DNA from: Aralia elata
Lineage: Eukaryota > Streptophyta > Magnoliopsida > Apiales > Araliaceae
Reading direction: 5' to 3'
Length of the DNA: 64,000 nucleotides
Assembly (NCBI GenBank): GCA_034770075.1
Contig: CM068383.1
Coordinates: forward strand, 35,221,094 to 35,285,093
The notes under the pieces were generated by a model. The model saw only the letters and a list, made by a program, of their open reading frames with translations. It was not told the DNA's origin and ran no database searches. Of the stretch, positions 24,624 through 34,767 are shown in pieces. The position numbers and the translations under genes were made by a program. Numbering within the stretch: position 1 is the stretch's first letter; each line of letters opens with the position of its first letter.

Positions 24624-25404
24624 TGTTTGCCAAAATCTATATTAGCAATTTACGTACAAGTATACACGGTCCACAAGTAATATAATGTAAGTAGAGTTGT
24701 CGATCCCACGAGGAATAATCTAATAAATTAATTAATCAATCCAATTATCAACCATTGATTAAACCAATTCTATTTAAACAAATGAAATTACCGAAACTGA
24801 CAAAAATTAACTAACAGCGTTAACTATGAAAAATATCTATTAAAATGAATTCTCAAGATTACAATTTCTCCCGATAATGTACCCAACTCATCTACTCCTT
24901 TTTCTTGCTAACCCTAAATGTATATCTTTAACCTTCTCTTGATATTAGGACTCTTCTTCTTCTACGTCTCTTCATTTATTGGGACTTAATCAGTTGAAAA
25001 GAGCCTCCCTTCACTGTATGCACGCGCTCCACGCGCGCAATAACTGAACCAGTGTCGCGGCTCACCTTACTTAACGCCGCGGCTCAACTGCCATGTCGCG
25101 GCTCGCATTAGCGAGCGTCGCGGCTCAAATGCTTCTGCTGCTCCCTTTGGTTTTTCTTTCTTTGTACGCCCAAATGAGTCTTCATCCCTTTCTTAAGCCC
25201 ATCTCTTTGCTCCAAACCCTTGCCTAGCATTCTTGGCCTCATAGTAAGGCTAAATATACACCATTTATTGTTCTTTCTTTATTTCTGATCACAAATTCCA
25301 TACCTGCATAAAAATGCATAAAAATAAACTAAAAATACTTAAGAACCAACAAAATAATTAAGCCAAAAATAATAATTCGTAGATATAAAATCCACTCATC
25401 AAAT
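24624..25404 (-). repeat. Athila-like 3' LTR
   Basis: Read in plus orientation it starts TGTTTGCC and shares CACAAGTAATATAA and TCGATCCCACGAGGAAT with the LTRs of the complete Athila element. It ends ATCCACTCATCA, next to a CCCCCAAACTTAAAC polypurine tract (minus strand AAGTTTGGGGGTATT). Repeats of TCGCGGCTC and GCCGCGGCTC occupy 25050-25125. Confidence 0.82.
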
Positions 25405-25785
25405 ACCCCCAAACTTAAACTTTTGCTTGTCCTAAAGCAAAAACCTAAAAACTAAAAACTTAACTAACTAACTAATATGCAATGTAAACTAAGCAAGAAA
25501 TTAACATGAATCTAAAACATGGCCTCAAAGATCTCATATAACCAACTCTCAGCAAAATCAAATCATGAAGAGCTTAACAATTTAATTCAGTCATTAATTT
25601 CACAACAATCAAGATCCCTAAAAAGTGTGTGTGTGAACTAACTGTTCAAGCTAACCAGTCATTAAACAAGGTCAAATAACTAAATAGTTAATAAAAGAAA
25701 ATCATTATCAACCCCGAAATCTTATTTACAACATTAATTTTAGCAAAAATAAACTTTATAAAAAACTGGGGTACCAAGGGATTCT
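25405..25785 (-). other. Athila-like internal stub next to its 3' LTR
   Basis: It begins with the polypurine tract (25405-25419) and TTTTGCTTGTCC, seen also beside the Athila 3' LTR at 39547. The rest is non-coding A-rich sequence. Element Y interrupts it at 25786; the candidate Y TSD is ATTCT (25781-25785). Confidence 0.7.
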
Positions 25786-28700
25786 TGTGACGACCCGAAT
25801 TTTTGAAATTGTTATAATAAGAATTTAATAAACAAATTCTTATTAAGAGTTATAATGGTTAGCTTGGTAATTGAGCATACAAGTATTATTGAATAAAATA
25901 GAGTTTTAGTATTAATATTATTTATTAAGCATTTAAAGGTTATGTTGTAACCTAGACTGTGCATATGCGGTGGTTAGTAAGTACGGAAGTTCGTATAAGT
26001 GAATACGATAATTTTGGAGAAATATCGTTGAATCGTTATTTGGTGTGGGCGCTATGTACGCCCAAAAATGCTATTTATTAGATTAAATAAATAGTGATGG
26101 AATTATTATTGAATAAATTATTTGGTGTAAAGGTATTAACCAAATATAGGTGGGATGTATGTACGTTGATGTACAGGATTATGAGAAGTTAATCGAGAAG
26201 AGTAGCGATCGCGAGTCGTGAATACCCTTGTAATTTGATTTTATTAATATTATTAAATGGATTAAATATTATTTTTTATGAGATGTGTTTTAAAGTTATT
26301 TTATACCCTAGATTATGTTAGCACATGGATTTTATGTGTCGTGGCTTCGTATAAGCGAATAAATTGATTTTGCAAAAATCGCTAAACCACTATTCACGGG
26401 GCACATTTTCCGAGGCACTATTCATGCCAAATATTTTTATAACTTTTTCGAGTTTGAGTAATTTCGTTAATATGTGTGTGCGAAGGAATAATTTTTTCAA
26501 GCGTCGAAAATTTTATTTGAGCATTATTCGGGATTTAATTATATCTGAAATATATTATATGGGTGTTCCGAATAAATGAACAAATCTCATAATTATTATT
26601 TTTACATATCCCAATAATTTAGGGGAGTACTCATTTTAATTATGGGTATAGTTATTGTGCAAATTTGGTACAAAAGTGGGAATTTTCGGATATAGAAAGG
26701 GAGCATTTCAGGTGTAATATTGGTGTGTCAATTTATTTGGAGACCAACCTCAAGCCTTGGCCAACCAAAATGAAGGAAAGGAGGGAGTGTGCCCGACAAT
26801 TGCTAGCAAATTCCGAAACACTATGCCTCAAATATTTCAATTGTGGAACAATTTTCTCTACCTTATTTCCTATGTGCTTGGGCATTTCAACTCCATCCTC
26901 TCCTGAAGCAGATGCTTAGCCCTTGTTACTCTCCATTCTATCCCATTCCTTTCCTAGTCCAGCTGCAGAAGATTGAGGTAGAGAGAGTTACTGTAGGAGG
27001 AAGAAGAAGAAAAGAAGGAGAAGAGAAAGAGAAGAAGAAGAAGAAGAGAGCATGGGTGGAGGAGAAGAAGAAGAAGAAGAGCTTCAAGCAGCTCTAATAA
27101 ACCCTAGCTAGCCTCTGTATCATTTATAAGAAATTTACAGAGGTAAACATCTCATTTAAAACCATTTCATTTGAGTTTGTCAAAGATTTTCCAAATTTTT
27201 GGTTTTTGGAGCTTTTTAGCTCGCGGATGATTTTTTGGCGATTTCTAGTTGTTGTTATTTGTGGTTGTTTATATATATTGTTAAGAGACTATATAAGTTA
27301 TTAGTAACATTAAAGTGGAACAAAACGAAGAAAAATCCGTAAATATGCTTAAGGAGGATGAACTTTGGACAAAAAATGAGACCATGGACGTACGGACTAT
27401 TTTGGACAATCTATAGCTTAGATTCTATGTTGTTTTAATTTGTTTGATGTTATGGAATTGTAGTTCCATGGGTTACGAAGCTAACCCAATTGGAATGGAG
27501 TAAAAAGATGTAAAAACAAAGATTTTGTGATGATTTTAGTGAAAACACCTCGAACGCCTAAAACAGAGTATGAGTTTGTACTTTAGCCTAAGATTTGGCC
27601 ATGTTAATTTTAATAGGTAGCTTTGAATTTTTGATATGTTGTAGACCCATGAATTAGGAGTCCATAGAGTCCGAAATGGACCAATTTGAACGTGTATAGA
27701 AGAAGTTATGAAGATCGGAGTTGGAGAGGGTCAGAATCGCGAACTGGAAAGTTCCTGCATATTCTGGGCTGTATGAATGGTGCTGCGGCGCCTTTCATAA
27801 GGCTAAAATGGGTGCTGCGGCACCGGACACGTGTCAGGCACAGACGTGCCCGAGTGGACTGTTTTGACCTCCTGTAGTAAAATAAGCATAACTTTCTCAT
27901 ACGAACTCGGATTAAGGTGATTCAAGATGATCCGGAACGAGAAAGAAGACCTACAACTTTAATTCTTTAAGGTTTTCAATTTGAGGTCTATAACATGGCC
28001 TAAATTGTCCATTTGTAGGACTGATGTGTAATTAGAGGCAATCGAAGAGTGTCGGGCATACGCGTAAGCACGTGTAATGCTCCTGACAATGTAAAATGAT
28101 GTTTTAAGTTTTAAAATATGATTATTATGATTTATAATGATACTTAACATTAACCATTGAGTATTAGACAAATTCTAATGGGCGTGCTAAGTGTGCGCAA
28201 AGGCGTGTCACTTGGGCGTTCGAATAGGCAGGTTTGGCGTACGGACGTGAAAACGTCGTGACGCCGTAACAAGTGTGTATAACCTTGTTTAATATTATGT
28301 TTCTAATAAGAATGAAATATTTTGGAGTGTTATAACCCAACGTATGTGCATACTAAGCACATGCAAAAGAGGCGAATTAGGCGTGTGACGTATAAACGTC
28401 GAAACGCCGCGTAAAGTATTAATACACTTAAATAGTGTTTTGATTCAAATAAAATGAACATTATAAGATATAGATTGGGGTTTATATAAACCAATAAGGA
28501 TTGTTGATAATGAGGGTCATAACGTTTTCAAACAACGCGACACCGAGAAATGTTTTAGAGTTAATCGCGTTAATTGTCTATAATGGGCGAACAATATGAG
28601 ATAAGAATTATTATAATGTGAACCAATATATAAACCCATTTTAGTGGCTAATTGGTATTTTATTGTTAAATAAATTGTGTAGGATATTTGAAGGACGAGC

Positions 28701-29683
28701 CATCATAATTTGGCAAGGAACGCTTAAGGCAAGTTCTTTCAGTAACTTGTTGACTTGTTTAAATGTATTGATGTACATGACTTGATTATTAAATCTTTCA
28801 CTGTTATGTGAATTATGTGTGAGCATGATTAAAATGTGCACAATGTGTAACTATGTGACTATGTTGTTCTATGTGAAACTTGAATTATTGTAAATATACA
28901 ATATGATATGAATGAGGTATGCCATGAGATGTATGATGCATATATATAGATGCATTGCATAAGATTTATAATGCATGAGTAAGATGCATAGTATGAGAAT
29001 GATGATGCATGAATAAGATGCATAGTATGAGAATCATGATGCATGAATAAAATGTAAACTTATGTGTTACTTGAAACATGAAAGGTGAAAACTGTTAGTT
29101 CTTGCTAAGCCGTCGTGCTCATACTTGCAAAAATAATTTTTTTGCAGATTCTTGATGCGATTAAATTCTCTTGATATTATGTTGATAAGGATTAGAGGCG
29201 CATGGAAAAAGGAAAGCTGTTTATTATTATTTCCTCATTGAAATTATTTAGCTGTGATGATGGTATACGATGTACGTGAATTAGATTATGTAAATCTTGA
29301 ATTAAAAATGGAGGTTTTCCATTCTGGTAGTTAAAATGCGATTATGTAATTTACTTGTTATAGCAAACTAGAAGGATGATGATGTTGTACAAAGGACATT
29401 ATAACGAATGTATAGTTATTGAATAACTTTGCGAATATTCAGGAATTGACTAAAGTCAGAATCTGAACCTTGCATTCACACGCGAGATATTATAAAGGAT
29501 CAGGGTATTTATTTAACCTTGATCATAAGTGTATTATTAAAGGTCTTCGTACCTGGGATTAGATTAAGACATGTTGTAATATTATTATAATTGCATTAAT
29601 GTAGTAAGCCTATGTTGTATGGGTAGTACCGGGATGCACCGGACCCAGGTTTAAGGTAAGACCCGGATTTCGGGGGCGTTACA
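25786..29683 (+). repeat. 5' LTR of Y (3.9 kb)
   Basis: It starts TGTGACGACCCGAATTTTTG and ends TTTCGGGGGCGTTACA. The leader with GAAGAAGAAG runs (about 26990-27090) ends at a donor-like AG|GTAAAC at 27142/27143. GC motifs lie at about 27778-27836, and TTTTTTTGCAG at 29137-29147 stands where other LTRs have the acceptor, but the Lys/Gly frame is not kept here. At about 26217 the sequence again resembles the beginning of other LTRs, so an internal duplication is possible. Confidence 0.85.
27778..27836 (+). repeat. GC hairpin motifs in LTR Y
   Basis: GGTGCTGCGGCGCC and GGTGCTGCGGCACC (stem GGTGC/GCACC, loop TGCG) lie about 30 bases apart. The second LTR copy has altered forms at about 58630-58675. 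Confidence 0.65.
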
Positions 29684-29685
29684 GT

Positions 29686-29697
29686 TGGTATCAAAGC
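29686..29697 (+). other. Primer-binding site of Y (initiator Met tRNA type)
   Basis: TTGGTATCAAAGC follows the LTR end by one or two bases. It differs by one base from TGGTATCAGAGC, the usual plant PBS complementary to initiator Met tRNA. Confidence 0.8.
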
Positions 29698-32498
29698 TGA
29701 TAGGTTATAAACCTTATGTATGGGTACCTTAGGCTATATCCGTAGAGAGGATGAAAAAGAATAAACTCAAATAGAGTTTAATTGATAGTAAATGAATTTA
29801 GAAAATTCATTGTAAGAGTTGAGATATATATGAGATGATTCAAAGGAGAATCTTGATGCGTTATAAAAGATGAGAATTAGGAGTTACCTGACTTCAGTGA
29901 TAAAGATGACAAGTGTTGATAAATAGAGGAGGTCTATAAGACAAAAATGCAATAAAATCATATATTATGATTAGAGAGAAGAGTACAGAAGATCGTAGGA
30001 TGAAACGATCATAGGATAAGGAAGATCATAAAGTAAAACGATTGTAGAGTAAGATCACGATGTGATCGGATTGAGTTATGAATGACAGATGATCTGTTAA
30101 ACAATTATAGCCTGACGCTATAAAGAGAATTACTATGAGATAGTATGAAGTAAACTCAAGAAGAGTTAGAGATGATAAATACTGGTTTAAGAAAATTTAT
30201 ATTGAGCAATGAGAAAACTATGATTTTGTGGGATTTCAAATGAGGACTCATATGATAGCTAAGTTGTGCAAATCTTTGTATGGGCAGGGGTTTTGTGCTT
30301 GGTTTAACGACTACTCAGTTGGTCACATTGATAATCGTTGAAATGTTTGTATTACGCTATCAATATATATATACGGTGAGAAGGTGATTCTTTTCTCATA
30401 TCTATATTTGATGGTTAGAGAATATTAAGTTTAGGCGCGAGTTCTTGAAACTCATACTTATAGTAAGTTTATGACTCATAATCATATGGTATGTTTTAAG
30501 CCCCTCGGCGTATGGACAGTCCTTGATTTGTTCTTGGACTACGTATTGCTAGGACAAGTTCCTGAAATCATGTTATTGTGGTAAGTTCCTGAACTCATAA
30601 CGTGTGGTAAGTTTGATGAACTATATTGGGGTATAAAAAGGTTGTGGATTGAGAACTATAAAATCTCAATATGATGAGCATTGATGATGTTAGAAATAGA
30701 TAGAATTATTAAATAGTTGAACAATGGAAGAATTTGAAGTTGATGAAGAGACATGGATATTTCAAATCTTCTACCTATGATAGATTTCGAAATTTATTGA
30801 CTTCGTGCTGATATTTGCACTTTCGTGCCTTCGAAAAATGTATGTGGCCAGATTATTGGACCAATGATTTTTAAAAGTAGTATTATTCATATGTCTATGC
30901 TAATAGTTTCGGCTAGACAAAGTTGATTTGAAAATATCAAAATATATTTTATGTAATCATTCGCATCATGGAATATGGTGTAGCAATGATAAACGACGGA
31001 GTCATCAATACAGATTAACCTAGTGTTGGATGTGATCATAGGATCGTCAACCCACTATGGTATTATGTAGTATGACAAAGTCATAAAATGATTTTTGTTT
31101 TCTTTAAAGTATGAAAAGTATGCCAATTGAGTTGGCTAAAATAATTCGATTGATGTCCGAATTGTTAACAAAAGTCTAAGCTATTTGATTCAGCTAGACA
31201 AATGTTGAAATATATTTATTCAAGCATTATTTGAGAATTTATGCCTAAATCAAATTATTTTGGTGCAGAATTTTGTAGTGAGCTGAGGTAAACAACCCTA
31301 CTATTGGGGTATTTGATGTCGAAAAAATCCCGACTGAGTACAAAAAGCTGATCACCTGGCGTACAATTTTATTTTGTCCGTAGATACTGGTAGAAATACG
31401 TGTGAACTAAGGACAAGTTCAGGGTCTTTATGGCCTCCAACAGAGGTAGATTACCTTTTTCATAAGTGAAATCGGTAGTGGGCAGTAATACCCCTTAAAC
31501 ATCTATGTTCATGGTCTTTATGTCCTCTAGTAGAGGTAGATTACCTTTTTCATAAGTGAAATTGGTAGTGGGCAGTAACACCCCTTAAACCTCTATGTTC
31601 ATGGTCTTTATGGCCTCCAGCAGAGGTAGATTACCTTTTTCATAAGTGAAATCGATAGTGGGCGGTAATACCCCTTGAACCTCTATGTTCATGGTCTTTA
31701 TAGCCTCCAACAGAGGTAGATTACCTTTTTCATAAGTGAAATCGGTAGTGGGCAGTAATACCCCTTAAACCTCTATGTTCATGGTCTTTATGGCCTTCAG
31801 CAGAGGTAGATTACCTTTTTCATAAGTGAAATCGGTAGTGGGCAGTAATACCCCTTAAACCTCTATATTCATGGTCGTTATGGCCCCTCATCATAATATG
31901 AAAAGTTTTGAAGAAATATTTTATTTCTTATTTGTTCAAGTTATTTCACAATTATAAAACAATTGTTGAAGGTTCCTATTATTCGGGAAACTGATTGTGG
32001 GAAGGGTAATTTTCCCCAGAAAGAAGTAGTCGTAGAATGCGACAATTCTAAATGAATCCTTGGGAGAAAAAAGTGTAAAGGTTAAATTGAAAACCAAGTT
32101 TTGATGAGTAGAATGAGCAAAGACGAATATGTTAAAATTTCGAGGACGAAATTCTTAGAAGAAGGGGTGAATGTGATATCCCGAATGTTTATAAGTTAGT
32201 AAATCATGATATTAAATTATTATGACGATTATGGCATACGATAATCCTTAGAAAAGGAAATTGATGGGTTAAGGAGAAGATAATACGCAGAATATAATTG
32301 AGTTGATAAAGGTTGTAGAATAAAATATACGAGAGTTTGTTGAGGAAAATGAATTAAATAGGTGATATAAAACCTATGGAATAATAATACGTTGAAATTA
32401 TTCAACGATAAGATTACGGAAGAAATGAGACGAAAACCGAGCAAGAGAGGTTTGGTATTTGTGATTCCGAGGAAGGAATCCTTATAAGAGGGGAAGAA
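29698..32498 (+). other. Non-coding interior of Y
   Basis: No gag, protease, RT or integrase motif is visible in any frame of this 2.8-kb stretch. It holds LTR-like segments (GGCTAGACAA at about 30910, CAGCTAGACAA at about 31190, and an AACAACCC...GCTGATCACC...GTAC block at about 31290-31370), a 90-bp tandem array, and at its end the polypurine tract TATAAGAGGGGAAGAA (about 32483-32498). It looks like a chimera containing old LTR sequence. Confidence 0.75.
31421..31888 (+). repeat. 90-bp tandem repeat, five full units
   Basis: GGTCTTTATGGCCTCCA-type starts fall at 31423, 31513, 31603, 31693 and 31783, with a partial sixth near 31873, an exact 90-base spacing. Each unit contains CAGAGGTAGATTACC, AAGTGAAATCGGTAGTGGGC and ACCCCTTAAACC. 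Units differ by only a few bases. TAA and TGA codons make coding unlikely. Confidence 0.93.
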
Positions 32499-32563
32499 TG
32501 TGACAACTCGGATTTTCAAAATTGTTATAATAAGAATTTAATAAACAAATTCTTATTAAGAGT
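32499..32563 (+). repeat. Y 3' LTR, piece 1
   Basis: TGTGACAACTCGGATTTTC and the next 45 bases match the start of the 5' LTR at 25786. It ends in AGAGT, the TSD of element X. The LTR resumes at 50627. Confidence 0.88.
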
Positions 32564-32949
32564 TATGACGAACGAGATTTTTATAATTTAATTTAAATAT
32601 TTATTGAATTAAATAAATATTTTTCGATGATTTAATTACTGAATTAAATAATTAATTGATGAATTTGTGGTAGATTAATTTAATTATATGTGTTACATTA
32701 GTTAAATTAATGTGGAGAATTTTATATTCAAGAATGTGTTTAATTGAGCATATTTGATTAAATGCATTATTTAAATAAGTATAATATTATTTGTAATTAA
32801 TTTAATAATTAATTAGAGATTTGATAATTGTCATAATCAATAAATGAGAATTTTAATTATGTGACTATGTGATTTAATGTGGTATTATCCTATTTTATTT
32901 AATTAATTTTAAATGAGATTATTTTGTTAATTAAAAACATGACATGAAA

Positions 32950-32960
32950 CTATATATAAG
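32950..32960 (+). promoter_or_regulatory. TATA box in LTR X
   Basis: CTATATATAAG precedes the leader that ends at the donor-like GTAATT (33225). LTR promoter function is inferred. Confidence 0.5.
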
Positions 32961-33835
32961 CAAGTTATTAAAATAAACTAGAAAGGAGGAATAATAGGCA
33001 AACCAAACAAGGCCTTAATGGAGGTTGGGGTCAGTTAACCATTATAGGATTAACTGACACCATGCTGCGTCAGTTTATACCGTCAGTCTCGTTTCACGTA
33101 TTATTTCTAAACTAAGTCAGAGAGGAAAAGAGAGGAAATCTGTGAAATACTGAGAGTTAGGAAGGAAATTGGAGAATTGAGAAGAAATCCATTCAATTGT
33201 TACACAATCTAAGCACTAATCAAGGTAATTCCTTGAATTCAAACTTTAATTCATGTTCTTTTAAGTTTTATTCCATGAACGTATATTTTAAGTTTTCTAT
33301 AATCTGAATTCTAAGGCTAAATTTTTAATAACTTGATGTTAGATATTTGTAAGCATGCATAAATGTATTTTATATGATTTATATGTGATTTAGAGTAATT
33401 AAATCCATGAAATCATGTTTATATTAGAGTTCTGGAATTTACAGAGTAGTTATATACGAATATGGCTTAAATGTATGAAATTGATGCTTGTTTTGCATGT
33501 TAATCGGTTAAATTGATAATTGATTATGTTTATGCATGTAAAAACGAAGAAAACAAAAGTTAAACGAATTGAATTGGTTAAGAAACAAATTCATAGTGAT
33601 TAATTACGCTACATGTATCAAAATATAGGCATAAAGCATAAACAGTGAGTTTTTAGTCTTTAAATTAGTTATTTAGATTGTTTATGATGTTAAAATCATT
33701 GTGTATATAATGGGTTTTGGTTTCATAACACATATGATGAATGGGTAGTAATTAAATCGGTGAATTGTAAAAAATTTGGCCAAATTTGGCATTTTCTGTG
33801 TTCTTCGCGAACTGCAGAAGTTTGGTTTCAGGTCC

Positions 33836-33980
33836 ACCGCCCCGACGGTGAAATTGAACTAAGGATTATTGCCCCAGCGGTAGGCTGGCCCCGGCGGTAG
33901 AATTATACTAACTTTGCCGCCCAGGCGGTAGCCTCGCCCCGGCGCCATTTTGTAAAGGAAACCACCACCCCGGCGGTGGA
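33836..33980 (+). repeat. GC hairpin cluster in LTR X (5' copy)
   Basis: Five or six variants of CCGCCCCGGCGGTAG separated by AT-rich spacers. The 3' LTR copy has the same cluster at about 37289-37475, including ACCGCCCCGGCGGT, whose arms ACCGCC and GGCGGT pair. LTR Z, homologous outside this cluster, has different motifs. Confidence 0.8.
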
Positions 33981-34425
33981 ACGGGAAATGAAAAATTTTC
34001 TTTTTCTTTATACTCATGTTATGTTACCATATGCATATTTAAAGCTTAGACTAAGGTATTAAATGGATAAAAAAATACTATGATGGATGATAGCCTATAG
34101 CCATTGATTATCAAATGACAATTGAGTTATTAAAATGAAATTAGATGAGAATGAATCCTAAAGTGTTTATAATACTGTAACTAATTATTGTTACTCCTTT
34201 ATAAACGGAATGTATAGGTTGATTAAGGAACGTGGATTTTAAATTGTAATCTACGTACGAGGCAAGTTTTCTACCCTTGATCTTTTTATTTCGTTGAAAG
34301 CAAGCTTCCTAACACTACCTTGATTTCAATTACGCAAGTTCCTGAACTTCATTCTTTTATCATGCAAGCTTCATAATGCCATTACATACTTGAGCAAGTT
34401 CTCAATTCTATTCCATTCAATATCA

Positions 34426-34473
34426 TGGAGGAGGAACGTAGGAAGGCAGTTCGACGCCTTAGCAGGCTGTGAT
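34426..34473 (+). pseudogene. C-terminal end of the X ORF upstream of gag
   Basis: MEEERRKAVRRLSRL followed by TGA matches the end of the coiled-coil ORF of element Z (MEEERRKAVRRLSRP, ending at 55184). The rest was removed by the deletion that fused the LTR to this point. From 34474 to 34767 is leader with no coding sequence that I can see. Confidence 0.65.
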
Positions 34474-34767
34474 AGGAAACGTATTGAAGTTTATGTAAAT
34501 ATTTATGGTAGCTAGTAATGTAAATTCCAGCGTGATTATACACAATGGAATATGACTATTTAATCCTGTAGATTGTTTAATTTCGGGATAGTTGATGTAA
34601 ATAGCAGTGATGCGATCTTTCTATGTTTATGACTTTTGAATGAATGAAATATCAAATTTATTTGAAGATGTTACGTGTTATGTGTTAAATCTGAATTGTT
34701 TGAGTTAAGTATTGAACACTTAAGAAATTGAGTGATGATCTAATAAGCGCATATTCTTGAACAGAAA

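Larger units (their letters stand above)
32564..34425 (+). repeat. 5' LTR of X (3' end deleted)
   Basis: It starts TATGACGAACGAG, where the Z copy has TGTAACAAACGAG, so the terminal TG is mutated. It holds a TATA box, a donor-like CAAG|GTAATT at 33224/33225 and a GC hairpin cluster at about 33836-33980 (ACCGCCCCGACGGT, CCCCGGCGGTAG and similar). It breaks off at ATCATGGA (about 34425), where it is fused to the end of an upstream ORF. Confidence 0.88.

Noticed and set aside
26665..27097. Lys/Glu-rich ORFs in the Y LTR leader
   Set aside because: They arise from GAAGAAGAAG purine runs in a leader; no motif, and no such frame in the other LTRs.
31421..31888. 90-bp and 101-bp arrays as possible CRISPR
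   Set aside because: Units are head-to-tail tandem repeats with no distinct spacers, in plant retroelement DNA.
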